Assembly: GCF_900119365.1 (NCBI RefSeq)
Contig: NZ_FPJO01000017.1
Coordinates: 1,838 to 65,837 of the forward strand
Length of the DNA: 64,000 bases
Direction of reading: 5' to 3'
Origin: Streptomyces atratus
GTDB lineage: Bacteria > Actinomycetota > Actinomycetes > Streptomycetales > Streptomycetaceae
Shown: positions 17,483 to 27,000 of the stretch, piece by piece
Layout: every line of letters starts with the position of its first letter
Numbering within the stretch: position 1 is the stretch's first letter
Translations under genes and position numbers: made by a program
Notes under the pieces: generated by a model
Database searches by the model: none
Told to the model about the DNA's origin: nothing
Seen by the model: the letters and a program-made list of their open reading frames with translations, nothing else

Positions 17483-18439
17483 TCACATTCCGTGAACCGC
17501 GGGCACGGTGCCGAGGCGGCCGGCCTGGAAGTCCTCGAAGGCCTGCTTCAGTTCGGCCTGGCTGTTCATCACGAACGGCCCGTAGTGCGCCATCGGCTCG
17601 CGGATCGGCCGGCCGCCGAGCAACACGACCTCCAGGTCCGGAGTGTTGCCGTCCTGCTTCTCGTCCGCGCGGACGGTCAGCGCGGAACCGGCGCCGAAGA
17701 CCGCGGTCTGCCCCATGTGGACGGGGCGGCGCTCCGCACCGGCAGTGCCGCGGCCGGCCAGCACGTACGCGAGTCCGTTGAAGTCCTCGCGCCACGGCAG
17801 GGTCACCTCGGCACCGGGGCGCACGGTGGCGTGGATCATCGTGATCGGGGTGTGCGTGATGCCGGGGCCCTCGTGCCCGTCGAGCTCACCGGCGATGACC
17901 CGGAGCAGCGCGCCGCCGTCCGGGGACGCGAGGAGCTGGACCTGGCCCCCGCGGATGTCCTGGTAGCGGGGGTTCATCATCTTGTCGGCCTTGGGCAGGT
18001 TCACCCAGAGCTGGAGTCCGTGGAAGAGGCCGCCCGACATCACGAGGGACTCCGGCGGCGCCTCGATGTGCAGGAGGCCGGAGCCGGCGGTCATCCACTG
18101 CGTGTCGCCGTTGCGGATGGTGCCGCCGCCGCCGTTGGAGTCCTGGTGGACGAAGGTTCCGTCGATCAGGTACGTGACGGTCTCGAAGCCGCGGTGCGGG
18201 TGCCAGGGGGTGCCCTTCGGCTCACCGGCCGCGTACTCCACCTCGCCCATCTGGTCCATCATGATGAACGGGTCGAGGTACTTGTAGTTGATCCCGGCGA
18301 ACGCGCGGCGGACCGGGAAGCCCTCGCCCTCGAATCCGCTCGGCGCCGTGGTGACGGCGAACACGGGACGGTCCGCTGCGTCGCCCTTGGCGGCGACCTT
18401 GGGCAGGGTCAGCGGGTTTTCGACAGTCACTGCGGGCAT
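17483..18439 (-). CDS. Pirin family protein
   Basis: A 318-residue bicupin of the pirin family. The N-terminal cupin has the iron-binding pattern HPHRGFETVTYLIDG and HQDSNGGGG...GSGLLHIE, supplying the expected His-His-His-Glu ligands; the C-terminal cupin and the DPFIMMDQMG signature are also present. Bacterial pirins are iron-dependent and some have quercetinase activity or bind partner proteins; the role in Streptomyces is unsettled. ATG 18439 has GGAGG 8 bases upstream, better placed than the GTG nine bases earlier. A palindrome lies 26 bases upstream. Confidence 0.93.
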   Translation of the reverse strand: MPAVTVENPLTLPKVAAKGDAADRPVFAVTTAPSGFEGEGFPVRRAFAGINYKYLDPFIMMDQMGEVEYAAGEPKGTPWHPHRGFETVTYLIDGTFVHQDSNGGGGTIRNGDTQWMTAGSGLLHIEAPPESLVMSGGLFHGLQLWVNLPKADKMMNPRYQDIRGGQVQLLASPDGGALLRVIAGELDGHEGPGITHTPITMIHATVRPGAEVTLPWREDFNGLAYVLAGRGTAGAERRPVHMGQTAVFGAGSALTVRADEKQDGNTPDLEVVLLGGRPIREPMAHYGPFVMNSQAELKQAFEDFQAGRLGTVPAVHGM

Positions 18440-18464
18440 GGGAGCCACCTCCGGGATCGTTCTG

Positions 18465-18483
18465 CATTCATTTTAGTTGAATG
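18465..18483. promoter_or_regulatory. Candidate operator upstream of pirin gene
   Basis: CATTCA and TGAATG form perfect arms around TTTTAGT in an AT-rich island within GC-rich DNA, 26-44 bases before the pirin start. Size and position suit a MarR-type repressor, but no such gene is adjacent. Confidence 0.4.
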
Positions 18484-18531
18484 ATGAACATCCTGCAAGG
18501 GGTCGCCCATTCCCTCAGCCGTCCGGAGCAG

Positions 18532-18573
18532 CACAAGGGGCCCGCACCGTTCGTTCGGTGCGGGCCCCTTGTG
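18532..18573. terminator. Hairpin terminator after SseB-like gene
   Basis: Perfect 17-bp arms (18532-18548 and 18557-18573) with an 8-base loop GTTCGTTC lie 12 bases beyond the stop codon of the gene at 18586-19026 on the minus strand. Confidence 0.85.
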
Positions 18574-18585
18574 AAGGATCGAATC

Positions 18586-19026
18586 TCAGCCGTACATGCG
18601 GCGCATCGCGAAGTCGACCATCTGCTCCACGGCCTTCGCGTCGAAGACCATGCGGTGCTCGCCCTCCATGTCGAGGACGAAGCCGTAGCCGGTCGGCAGC
18701 AGGTCGATCACCTCGGCCCCGGTGATCACGAAGTACTTGGACTCCTTGCCCGCGTACAGCCGCAGCTCCTTGAGCGTGGTGAACATCGGGATCACCGGCT
18801 GCTGGGTGTTGTGCAGCGCCAGGAACCCGGGGTTGTCGCCGCGCGGGCAGTAGACCTTCGACGTCGCGAAGATCTGCTGGAAGTCCTCGGCGGACAGCGA
18901 GCCGGTGGTGAAGGCCCGTACCGCGTCACCCAGGGACGGCGGCGAGGGTTCGGGGTACAGCGGCTGCTCGCCGTAGCCGCCACCCATCTGCTGCTGTGCG
19001 CCCGGGTTCTGGTCGTAGCCGTACAT
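18586..19026 (-). CDS. SseB-like domain protein
   Basis: A 146-residue cytoplasmic protein with no signal peptide. The N-terminus is Gly/Gln/Tyr-rich and disordered; residues about 35-140 show the SseB-like fold seen in many Streptomyces proteins (LYAGKESKYFVITGAEVIDLLPTGYGFVLDME, with VIPMFTTLKEL). The frame is open to 19164, but ATG 19026 starts the conserved MYGYDQNPG and the upstream part looks non-coding. Function unknown. It is divergent from the acyl-CoA dehydrogenase gene. Confidence 0.8.
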   Translation of the reverse strand: MYGYDQNPGAQQQMGGGYGEQPLYPEPSPPSLGDAVRAFTTGSLSAEDFQQIFATSKVYCPRGDNPGFLALHNTQQPVIPMFTTLKELRLYAGKESKYFVITGAEVIDLLPTGYGFVLDMEGEHRMVFDAKAVEQMVDFAMRRMYG

Positions 19027-19075
19027 AGCGCAAAGAGTAATCGGACACATCGGGGCCTTGAGGGGTTGCGTCTTA

Positions 19076-19089
19076 TTACTGACGGGTAG
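19076..19089. promoter_or_regulatory. Candidate dyad upstream of acyl-CoA dehydrogenase
   Basis: TTACTGACGGGTAG is an imperfect dyad (TTAC, 6 bases, GTAG) in an AT-richer stretch 109-122 bases before the dehydrogenase start. It could be a TetR/FadR-like operator. Evidence is weak. Confidence 0.3.
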
Positions 19090-19197
19090 CATCATCGGAG
19101 AGGTCAGCTGATATACGCACCGCCAGCTCGTCGCCCGCCCGGCCCACACCCCGTCCCGGGGCACTGCGCGCCACTGCTATTGATTACGGAGCCTTCC

Positions 19198-21024
19198 ATG
19201 GGGCACTACAAGTCGAATCTCCGCGACATCGAGTTCAACCTCTTCGAGGTCCTCGGGCGCGACAAGACGTACGGCACCGGCCCGTTCGCCGAGATGGACG
19301 TCGAGACGGCGAAGAGCATCCTCGACGAGGTCAACCGCCTCGCGGAGAACGAGCTGGCCGACTCCTTCGCGGACGCCGACCGCAACCCGCCGGTCTTCGA
19401 CCCGGAGACCAACACCGCGCCGGTCCCGGCGACCTTCAAGAAGTCGTACCAGGCGTTCATGGACTCCGAGTACTGGCGGCTGGGCCTGCCCGAGGAGATC
19501 GGCGGCACCACCTCGCCGCGCTCCCTGATCTGGGGCTACGCGGAGCTGCTGCTCGGCGCGAACCCGGCCATCTGGATGTACTGCTCGGGCCCGGCGTTCG
19601 CCGGCATCCTCTTCGAGGAGGGCAACGAGGCGCAGAAGAAGATCGCCGAGATCGCCGTCGAGAAGCAGTGGGGCTCGACGATGGTGCTGACCGAGCCGGA
19701 CGCCGGTTCGGATGTCGGCGCGGGCCGCACGAAGGCCGTCGAGCAGGAGGACGGCTCCTGGCACATCGAGGGTGTGAAGCGCTTCATCACCTCGGGCGAG
19801 CACGACATGTCCGAGAACATCATCCACTACGTGCTGGCCCGCCCCGAGGGCGCCGGCCCCGGCACCAAGGGCCTCTCGCTCTTCATGGTCCCGAAGTTCC
19901 ACTTCGACTGGACCACCGGCGAGCTGGGCGAGCGCAACGGCGTGTACGCGACGAACGTCGAGCACAAGATGGGCCTCAAGGCGTCCAACACCTGCGAGAT
20001 GACCTTCGGCGACCAGCACCCCGCCAAGGGCTGGCTCATCGGCGACAAGCACGACGGCATCCGCCAGATGTTCCGCATCATCGAGTTCGCCCGCATGATG
20101 GTCGGCACGAAGGCCATCGCCACCCTGTCGACCGGCTACCTGAATGCGCTGGAGTACGCCAAGGAGCGCGTCCAGGGCACCGACCTGTCGCAGTTCATGG
20201 ACAAGACCGCCCCCAAGGTCACCATCACGCACCACCCCGACGTGCGCCGCTCCCTCATGACGCAGAAGGCGTACGCGGAGGGCATGCGCTCCCTGGTGCT
20301 GTACACCGCCACCGTCCAGGACGCGATCCAGGAGAAGGAGGCCGCGGGCGAGGACGCGAAGGCGCTGCACGGCCTCAACGACCTGCTGCTCCCGATCGTG
20401 AAGGGCTACGGCTCCGAGAAGTCCTACGAGCAGCTGGCACAGTCGCTCCAGACCTTCGGCGGCTCCGGGTACCTCCAGGAGTACCCGATCGAGCAGTACA
20501 TCCGTGACGCCAAGATCGACACGCTGTACGAGGGCACGACGGCGATCCAGGGCCAGGACTTCTTCTTCCGGAAGATCGTCCGCGACCAGGGCGCCTCGCT
20601 GAACGCCCTCTCCGAGGAGATCAAGAAGTTCCTCTCCGGCGCCCAGGGCAACGAGGAGCTGGCCGGCGCGCTGGACTCGCTCGCCAAGGCGGCCGTGGAC
20701 CTGGAGGCGATCGTCGGCACGATGATCACCGACCTCACCGCGACCGGCGAGGACGTCAAGAACATCTACAAGGTGGGCCTCAACACCACCCGCCTGCTGA
20801 TGGCCTCCGGCGATGTCGTCGTCGGCTACCTGCTCCTCAAGGGCGCGGCCGTCGCGGCCGAGAAGCTGCGAGACGCCTCCGCGAAGGACGTCGCCTTCTA
20901 CCAGGGCAAGATCGCCGCCGCGAAGTTCTTCGCCGCGAACGTCCTGCCGGGCGTCTCGACCGAGCGCGCGCTCGCCGAGTCCGTCGACAACTCGCTGATG
21001 GAGCTGGACGAGGCCGCGTTCTAG
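19198..21024 (+). CDS. Acyl-CoA dehydrogenase, FadE5-like
   Basis: A 608-residue FAD enzyme for the first oxidation step of fatty acyl-CoA beta-oxidation. The large size, an N-terminal extension (MGHYKSNLRDIEFNLFEVLG), the flavin-binding MVLTEPDAGSDVGAGRTKA and KRFITSGEHDM regions, and the catalytic Glu in LYEGTTAIQ (about 444) fit the FadE5 type rather than the usual 380-residue enzymes. ATG 19198 has GGAG 8 bases upstream; a TTG at 19180 is rejected. Single transcription unit ending at a hairpin. Confidence 0.93.
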   Translation: MGHYKSNLRDIEFNLFEVLGRDKTYGTGPFAEMDVETAKSILDEVNRLAENELADSFADADRNPPVFDPETNTAPVPATFKKSYQAFMDSEYWRLGLPEEIGGTTSPRSLIWGYAELLLGANPAIWMYCSGPAFAGILFEEGNEAQKKIAEIAVEKQWGSTMVLTEPDAGSDVGAGRTKAVEQEDGSWHIEGVKRFITSGEHDMSENIIHYVLARPEGAGPGTKGLSLFMVPKFHFDWTTGELGERNGVYATNVEHKMGLKASNTCEMTFGDQHPAKGWLIGDKHDGIRQMFRIIEFARMMVGTKAIATLSTGYLNALEYAKERVQGTDLSQFMDKTAPKVTITHHPDVRRSLMTQKAYAEGMRSLVLYTATVQDAIQEKEAAGEDAKALHGLNDLLLPIVKGYGSEKSYEQLAQSLQTFGGSGYLQEYPIEQYIRDAKIDTLYEGTTAIQGQDFFFRKIVRDQGASLNALSEEIKKFLSGAQGNEELAGALDSLAKAAVDLEAIVGTMITDLTATGEDVKNIYKVGLNTTRLLMASGDVVVGYLLLKGAAVAAEKLRDASAKDVAFYQGKIAAAKFFAANVLPGVSTERALAESVDNSLMELDEAAF

Positions 21025-21050
21025 GCCTCCCGCTCACGATCGTCAACACG

Positions 21051-21084
21051 CACCGTCACCCGGACACGCTTTCGGGTGGCGGTG
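21051..21084. terminator. Hairpin terminator after acyl-CoA dehydrogenase
   Basis: CACCGTCACCCG and CGGGTGGCGGTG pair over 12 bp with one mismatch around a 10-base loop, 27 bases after the stop. Confidence 0.7.
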
Positions 21085-21144
21085 CTGTCGTATCAGCTGG
21101 GTACGCTGAGTGCACGGCCCAGAATCCCTTTCATGGGAGGAACC

Positions 21145-21756
21145 ATGACCGCCGAGGCACTGCCCGACTCGCTGCACCGCCAGCCGGACGGCTCCAGGTG
21201 GCCGGTCCCGCCAACGGACGGCTACACCGTGGACGACCTGTTCGCACTTCACGACCTCCCGCCACACACAGAGCTGATCGACGGGAGTCTGGTTTTCGTG
21301 AGTCCGCAGCGGAAGTTCCACACGCTGGCGATGTATTTGCTGGAACAAGGGCTGCGCAGCCACGTCCCGGAAGATCTGCGGGTCCGCCGCGAAATGGCCG
21401 TCGTCCTCGGCAAGCGCAACGCGCCGGAACCCGACCTCGTCGTGGTGACGGCCGAAGCGGACGGGGACCAGCTCCAGACCCGCTACCAGGCCTCCGACGT
21501 TCTGCTCGCCGTCGAGGTCGTCTCGCCCGATTCCGAGGCGCGGGACCGCGACACCAAGCCGCACAAGTACGCCGGGGCCGGCATCCAGAACTTCTGGCTC
21601 GTCGAGATGTCCGCGAACGGCCGGCCCGCGGTCTGGACGTACGCGCTGGACCCGGTCAACAAGAAGTACGTCTCCACCGGCGTCCACCACGACCGGCTGA
21701 AGCTCTCCGTCCCGTACGACATCGACATCGACCTGACCGCCATCGACCGCCTGTAG
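21145..21756 (+). CDS. Uma2-family (DUF820) putative endonuclease
   Basis: A 203-residue Uma2/DUF820 protein with the full core: YTVDDLFAL...HTELIDGSLV, then EPDLVVVTAE, LLAVEVVSPDSEARDRDTKPHKYAGAGI and NFWLVEM, which supply the PD-(D/E)XK-like Asp, Glu and Lys. ATG 21145 follows GGGAGGAACC, a near-ideal ribosome-binding site. The family is highly repeated in Streptomyces and its target is unknown. Confidence 0.9.
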   Translation: MTAEALPDSLHRQPDGSRWPVPPTDGYTVDDLFALHDLPPHTELIDGSLVFVSPQRKFHTLAMYLLEQGLRSHVPEDLRVRREMAVVLGKRNAPEPDLVVVTAEADGDQLQTRYQASDVLLAVEVVSPDSEARDRDTKPHKYAGAGIQNFWLVEMSANGRPAVWTYALDPVNKKYVSTGVHHDRLKLSVPYDIDIDLTAIDRL

Positions 21757-21831
21757 ACCTGGTCCCACCCCGCCCCACCGCACCGGCCCCTAGGATCGGA
21801 CACCCAGTAGCCGGAGGGGGCGGGTTCACTC

Positions 21832-22509
21832 ATGGGTGGCAAGGGTTTCGTGGGTACGCGAAGGAGTCAGGGGCTCCTGGCGGCCGGGGCGGCGGTGCTG
21901 CTGCTCGCGGGCTGCGGGGGCGGGGGCGAGGACGCCAAGGCAGCGGCGCTCGACAACGGGCAGGTCGCCTCGGTGCTGCCGGACGCGAAAGCCGTACCGG
22001 GCTGGCGGAACCACATGAAGCCGGAGGCCCAGAAGCCGGTCCCCGAGTACCCGCCGTCGGTCTGCGTGGCCAGGACGAAGGAGCAGCGGAAGACGGCCTG
22101 CGACCCGGTCACGTCCTGGGGTGTCTCGGCCTTCTCGCGCAAGGCGGACATGACCACGCTCAATTTCTGGGCCCTCGCCTACAAGGACGAGAAGGCCGCG
22201 GACGCCGCCTACGACATCCTGGCCGAGTGGTACGGCGGGGACCGGGTCGGTCAGAACGCCGAGAAGGTGGACCTCGGCAGTCCGGGCGCCGAGCGCGAGG
22301 CCAACCGTGCGGCGGTCGGCACCATGGCCGGACCGGCCACGATCGCGCAGATCCGGGTCGGCACGACCGTCCTGGGCATCAGCACCGGCACCACGGGCAA
22401 AGCGGTGGTCCCCGACAAGGAGGTCAAGGCGTTCGCGGCCATGTTCGCCGAGCGCGCGCAGCAGGCCCAGAACGGCGAGAAGCCCACGGCAGCCCTCCCG
22501 GGGCAGTGA
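21832..22509 (+). CDS. Lipoprotein of unknown function
   Basis: A 225-residue exported protein with basic N-terminus, hydrophobic core and lipobox LLAGC (Cys about 26) followed by a Gly-rich spacer. The mature domain has two Cys (SVCVARTKEQRKTAC) that could form a disulfide and mixed alpha/beta character, ending in a charged helix. It resembles PknH/LpqN-type sensor lipoproteins in size and layout only, and I do not recognise the family. It stands alone between the Uma2 and aminopeptidase genes. Confidence 0.78.
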   Translation: MGGKGFVGTRRSQGLLAAGAAVLLLAGCGGGGEDAKAAALDNGQVASVLPDAKAVPGWRNHMKPEAQKPVPEYPPSVCVARTKEQRKTACDPVTSWGVSAFSRKADMTTLNFWALAYKDEKAADAAYDILAEWYGGDRVGQNAEKVDLGSPGAEREANRAAVGTMAGPATIAQIRVGTTVLGISTGTTGKAVVPDKEVKAFAAMFAERAQQAQNGEKPTAALPGQ

Positions 22510-22570
22510 GCGGATTCCCTCGCGCGACGGCGGTGAAGCCGCCGGGCCCGGTCTCGTTACAGTGAGGAAC

Positions 22571-23869
22571 ATGAGTTCCTCCCTCCGCTTCGACCGCGGT
22601 CACACCGACGACCTGATGGCCTTCCTGATGGCCTCCCCCTCCCCGTACCACGCCGTGGCCACCGCGGCCGCCCGGCTGGAGAAGGCCGGATTCCGGCAGG
22701 TCGAGGAGACCGCGGCCTGGGACGGGACCGCCGGGGGCAAGTACGTCCTGCGCGGGGGTGCGATCGTCGCCTGGTACGTACCGGAGGGCGCCGCGGCGCA
22801 CACCCCGTTCCGGATCGTCGGCGCGCACACCGACTCGCCCAACCTGCGGGTCAAGCCGCTGCCCGACACCGGGGCGTACGGCTGGCGACAGGTCGCCGTG
22901 GAGATCTACGGCGGGACGCTGCTCAACACCTGGCTCGACCGTGACCTCGGCCTGGCCGGCCGGATCTCGCTGCGCGACGGCACCCACCGGCTGGTGAACA
23001 TCGACCGGCCGCTGCTGCGCGTACCGCAGCTGGCCGTGCACCTGGACCGGTCGGCCAACCCCGACGGGCTCAAGCTCGACCGGCAGAAGCACATGCAGCC
23101 GATCTGGGGCCTCGGGGACGTCGAGGAGGGCGACCTGATCCGGTTCGTCGCCGAGGAGGCCGGCGTCGACGCCGAGGACGTGACCGGCTGGGACCTGATG
23201 CCGCACGCCGTCGAGCCGCCCGCCTACCTGGGCCGGGACCGCGAGCTGCTGGCCGGGCCCCGGATGGACAACCTGCTCTCCGTGCACGCGGCGACCGCCG
23301 CGCTCGGCGCCGTCGCCGGGCAGCCGGACGAAGAGCTTCCGTACATCCCGGTCATGGCCGCCTTCGACCACGAGGAGAACGGCTCGCAGTCCGACACCGG
23401 CGCCGACGGGCCGCTGCTCGGCACGGTCCTGGAGCGTTCTGTCTTCGCGCGCGGCGGTACGTACGAGGACCGCGCCCGGGCCTTCGCCGGGACCGTCTGC
23501 CTCTCCTCCGACACCGGTCACGCGATCCACCCCAACTACGCCGAGCGCCACGACCCGACCCACCACCCGGTGGCCAACGGCGGACCGATCCTCAAGACCA
23601 ACGTCAACATGCGGTACGCGACCGACGGCAGCGGCCGGGCCGTGTTCGCGGCGGCGTGCCAGAAGGCGGGCGTGCCGTGGCAGACGTTCGTCTCCAACAA
23701 CTCGATGCCGTGCGGCACCACGATCGGCCCGATCACCGCCGCCCGGCACGGGATCCAGACCGTGGACATCGGTGTGGCGATCCTGTCGATGCACAGCGCC
23801 CGTGAGCTGTGCGGGGCGGACGACCCGTATCTGCTGGCCAACGCACTGACGGCGTTCCTGGCGGGCTGA
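22571..23869 (+). CDS. M18 family aminopeptidase
   Basis: A 432-residue zinc metallopeptidase of the M18 (aspartyl aminopeptidase) family. Metal ligands are visible: His-Asp in GAHTDSPN (about 81-88), Asp in GPRMDNLLS, Glu-Glu in DHEENGSQS, and a C-terminal His in SMHSARELCG. It is expected to be a cytoplasmic dodecamer removing N-terminal residues from peptides. The start ATG has GAGG upstream. A long hairpin separates it from the AfsR-like gene. Confidence 0.95.
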   Translation: MSSSLRFDRGHTDDLMAFLMASPSPYHAVATAAARLEKAGFRQVEETAAWDGTAGGKYVLRGGAIVAWYVPEGAAAHTPFRIVGAHTDSPNLRVKPLPDTGAYGWRQVAVEIYGGTLLNTWLDRDLGLAGRISLRDGTHRLVNIDRPLLRVPQLAVHLDRSANPDGLKLDRQKHMQPIWGLGDVEEGDLIRFVAEEAGVDAEDVTGWDLMPHAVEPPAYLGRDRELLAGPRMDNLLSVHAATAALGAVAGQPDEELPYIPVMAAFDHEENGSQSDTGADGPLLGTVLERSVFARGGTYEDRARAFAGTVCLSSDTGHAIHPNYAERHDPTHHPVANGGPILKTNVNMRYATDGSGRAVFAAACQKAGVPWQTFVSNNSMPCGTTIGPITAARHGIQTVDIGVAILSMHSARELCGADDPYLLANALTAFLAG

Positions 23870-23888
23870 TCCCGCCTGCCGCGAGGCC

Positions 23889-23943
23889 GCCGACGGGCCG
23901 ACGGGCCGGTGCGCGAGACGCTCCGCAACGTCGGCCCGTCGGC
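23889..23943. terminator. Hairpin after aminopeptidase
   Basis: Perfect 14-bp arms GCCGACGGGCCGAC (23889-23902) and GTCGGCCCGTCGGC (23930-23943) enclose 27 bases, 19 bases past the stop. Confidence 0.7.
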
Positions 23944-24073
23944 GCGCGGCGGCCGCCGCGCGCGCACCCCGCCGATCGGGCACAACCCGTCGTCGGCTCC
24001 CCGGCACCCCCGATATCCTGGGACTTTCCCGTGCCCGCCCCCGGGCGCATCCCGCCCGGAAGGGAAGCCGCTC

Positions 24074-27000
24074 GTGGAGTTCCGGCTGCTCGGCACCGTC
24101 TCCGTCGACACGTTCACCGGGCCGCTGCCGCTCGGCCCCGCCAAGCGCCGCAGTCTGCTCGCCGCGCTGCTGCTGTCCGCCAACACCCCCGTCTCCATCG
24201 CCAGACTGACGGACTCGCTCTGGGACGACACACCGCCGCTGCACGCCCGCAGCGTCATCCAGGGCCATGTGTCCCGGCTGCGCGCCCTGCTGGTGGGTGC
24301 GGACGCGGAGGCGTACGGGGTGGAGCTGGTCACCCTCGGCGACGCGTATGTGCTGCGGCTGCCGGAGACCCTGCTGGACTCGCAGCGCTTCGAGGAACTG
24401 CTGACGCTGGCGCGGGGGCAGCGCAGCCCCGCCGACGCGGTGCTGATGCTCAAGGAGGCCCTGTCCCTGTGGCAGGGGCCGGCGCTCAGTGGCGCGTTCG
24501 CCGGACGGCCGCTCCAGGCCGCCGCGCACTCGCTGGAGGAGTCGCGGCTGGCGACCGTCGAGCAACTGGCGCGCGCCTACGCGGCGCTGGGGGAGCACAA
24601 CCGGGCGGCGTCGGTGCTGCGGGCGGAGGCCGTCGCGCATCCGATGCGGGAGTCGCTGGCGGCGGCCCTGATGACGGCGCTGTACCGGGCGGGGCGTCAG
24701 TCGGAGGCGCTGGACTGGTTCCACCGTACGCGGCGGCTGCTCGCCGATGAGCTGGGGATCGATCCCGGACATGAGCTCGCCGACGCGTACGCGCTGATCC
24801 TGCGCGGCGACCCCGGGCCGGACGCCGGACGGGAAGGCGGACGGAACGCGCCCGACGGGCGGGGGGCCACGCCTCGCGGCCCGGTCCGGGCAGGCGGCGG
24901 TGACGGCAACGGCGGCGGCTCCGGCAACGGGACCGTGCCCGCGGCCCGTCCGGTGGCGGACCCGCGGACCGGAACGGACGGCGGATCCACGGCACAACCG
25001 GCCGCCCCGACCGGCGGCACGGGCGCCGGTACAGGCGTCGGTACAGGCGTCGGTACAGGCGTCGGTACGGGCGCCGGTACAGGCGTCGGTACAGGCGTCG
25101 GTACGACCGGCGCGCCCGGCGCCGCGCCGCCCCGTCCCCTCCCCGTGCCGTCCCTGGCCGGCGAGCCGCACCCCACCGATCTGCTGCCCCGCGCACCCCG
25201 CGGCTTCCAGGGGCGGCCCGCCGAACTGGCCGCGCTCACCCGGGCCGCGGCGGGCGAGGCACCCGTCTGCCTGGTCACCGGACCGGCCGGGGTGGGCAAG
25301 ACCGCACTGGCCCTGCAATGGGCGCACCGCAACCCGGCCGCCTTCCCGGACGGGCGGCTCTTCGCAGATCTGCGCGGCTTCAGCGACACCGGCGAGCCCG
25401 CACTCATCGAGGTCCTGCGCGAGTTCCTGCTGGCGCTCGGCGTCGCGCCCCGCCGCGTCCCGGAGTCCGTCGCGGCCGCGGCCGCGCTCTTCCGGGCCCT
25501 GACCGACCGGCGCCGCCTGCTCGTCATACTCGACAACGCCCGCCACTCCGCCACCGTCCGGCCGCTGCTGCCGGGCGGCACCGACTGCGTCACGCTGGTC
25601 ACCAGCCGCCACCGGCTGGAGGGCCTCATCGCCTCGGACGCGGCCCGTCCCGTCCCGCTCGACGTGCTCGAACCGCCGGACGGCACGGCCCTGCTGGCCG
25701 GTGTGCTCGGTGAGGACCGGGTGCTCGCCGAACCGGTCGCGGCCCGTCGGCTCGCCGAACTCTGCGGGGGACTGCCGCTCGCCCTGCGGGTCACTGCGGC
25801 CCGGCTGGCCGGGCGCCCGACGTGGACGCTGGCCGGTCTCGCCGACGAACTGGCCGACGAACGCAGCCGGCTGACGTACCTCGACGTGGACGACACCGGC
25901 GTCTCGGCCGCGCTGCGGCTGACCGTGCAGCAGCTGCCGCAGGACGCCGTCCACCAGCTCGCCCGGCTCGGCCACCACCCCGGCAGCCACTTCGACCCGT
26001 ACACGGCCGCCGCGCTCGCCGGCACCGACCCGGTCGTCGCCACGGCGGCGCTGGAACGGCTCGCCGCCGCCCATCTCGTCACCGAGACGGCGCCCGGACG
26101 CTGGGTGCTGCACGATCTGGTGCGCCTCTACGCCCGCGGCATGGACCCCGAGGGCGGGTCCGAGGCACTCATCGGGGTCCTCGACCACTACATCGCCACC
26201 GCGCTGGCCGCCGCCGACACGGCCGAGCCCGGCGGCGAGCCCTGCTTCGTGCTGCCGGAGGACTACCGCCGCCCGGTCGCCGTGCGGGACTTCGTCGACC
26301 GGGCGGCGGCGATGCACTGGCTGGCTGCCGAACGCGACGATCTGGCGCTGGCCGCCGACGCCGCCCGGACCGCCGGATTCCACGACCGGGCGTGGCGGAT
26401 CGTCCTGCTCCAGTGGCCGCAGGTGGTGTGGCGGGTGCGGGACAACTGGTCCCCGCTGCTGGAGCTGGCGCTGGACTCGGCCCGCGCCCACGACGACGCG
26501 TACGCCGAGTCGAGGGTGATCAACCTGCTGGGCTGGGTACTGGCCGAGGAGGGCAGGACCGCCGAGGCCGTCGCCCTGCTGGAGCGCTCGCCCGGTCTGG
26601 CCCGGCAGGCCGGCGACCGGCTCGGCGAGACGACCGCGCTGATCAACCTGGCCGTCGTCCTGACCGAGCAGGGGGATCTCGACACGGCTCTCGAGGGGTG
26701 CGAGCGGGCCGTCGCGCTGGCCCGTGAGGAGCAGGACGCGCACACCGAGATGCTGGCGCTCCAGCATCTCGCCCGGATGCAGCTGGCCGCGAACCGGCCG
26801 CACGAAGCCCTCGAATCCGCCCGGACGGCACTCGACCTGGGGCCCGAGCACGAGGAGATCGCCCGCCGGGTGCTGCTGCTGACCACCAGCGGCGAGGCCC
26901 GTCTGGCGCTGGGCGAGGAGAACGACGGGATCCGGCTGCTGGACCGGGCGGCCGGGCAGGCGGAGCGCGCCGGTTACGACGAGGGCGCGGTGCGGGCCCT

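Noticed and set aside
22424..26851. Minus-strand open frame of about 1475 codons over the aminopeptidase and AfsR-like genes
   Set aside because: Arg/Gly/Pro/Val-rich shadow of high-GC coding on the other strand; no domain, and the plus strand has clear families.
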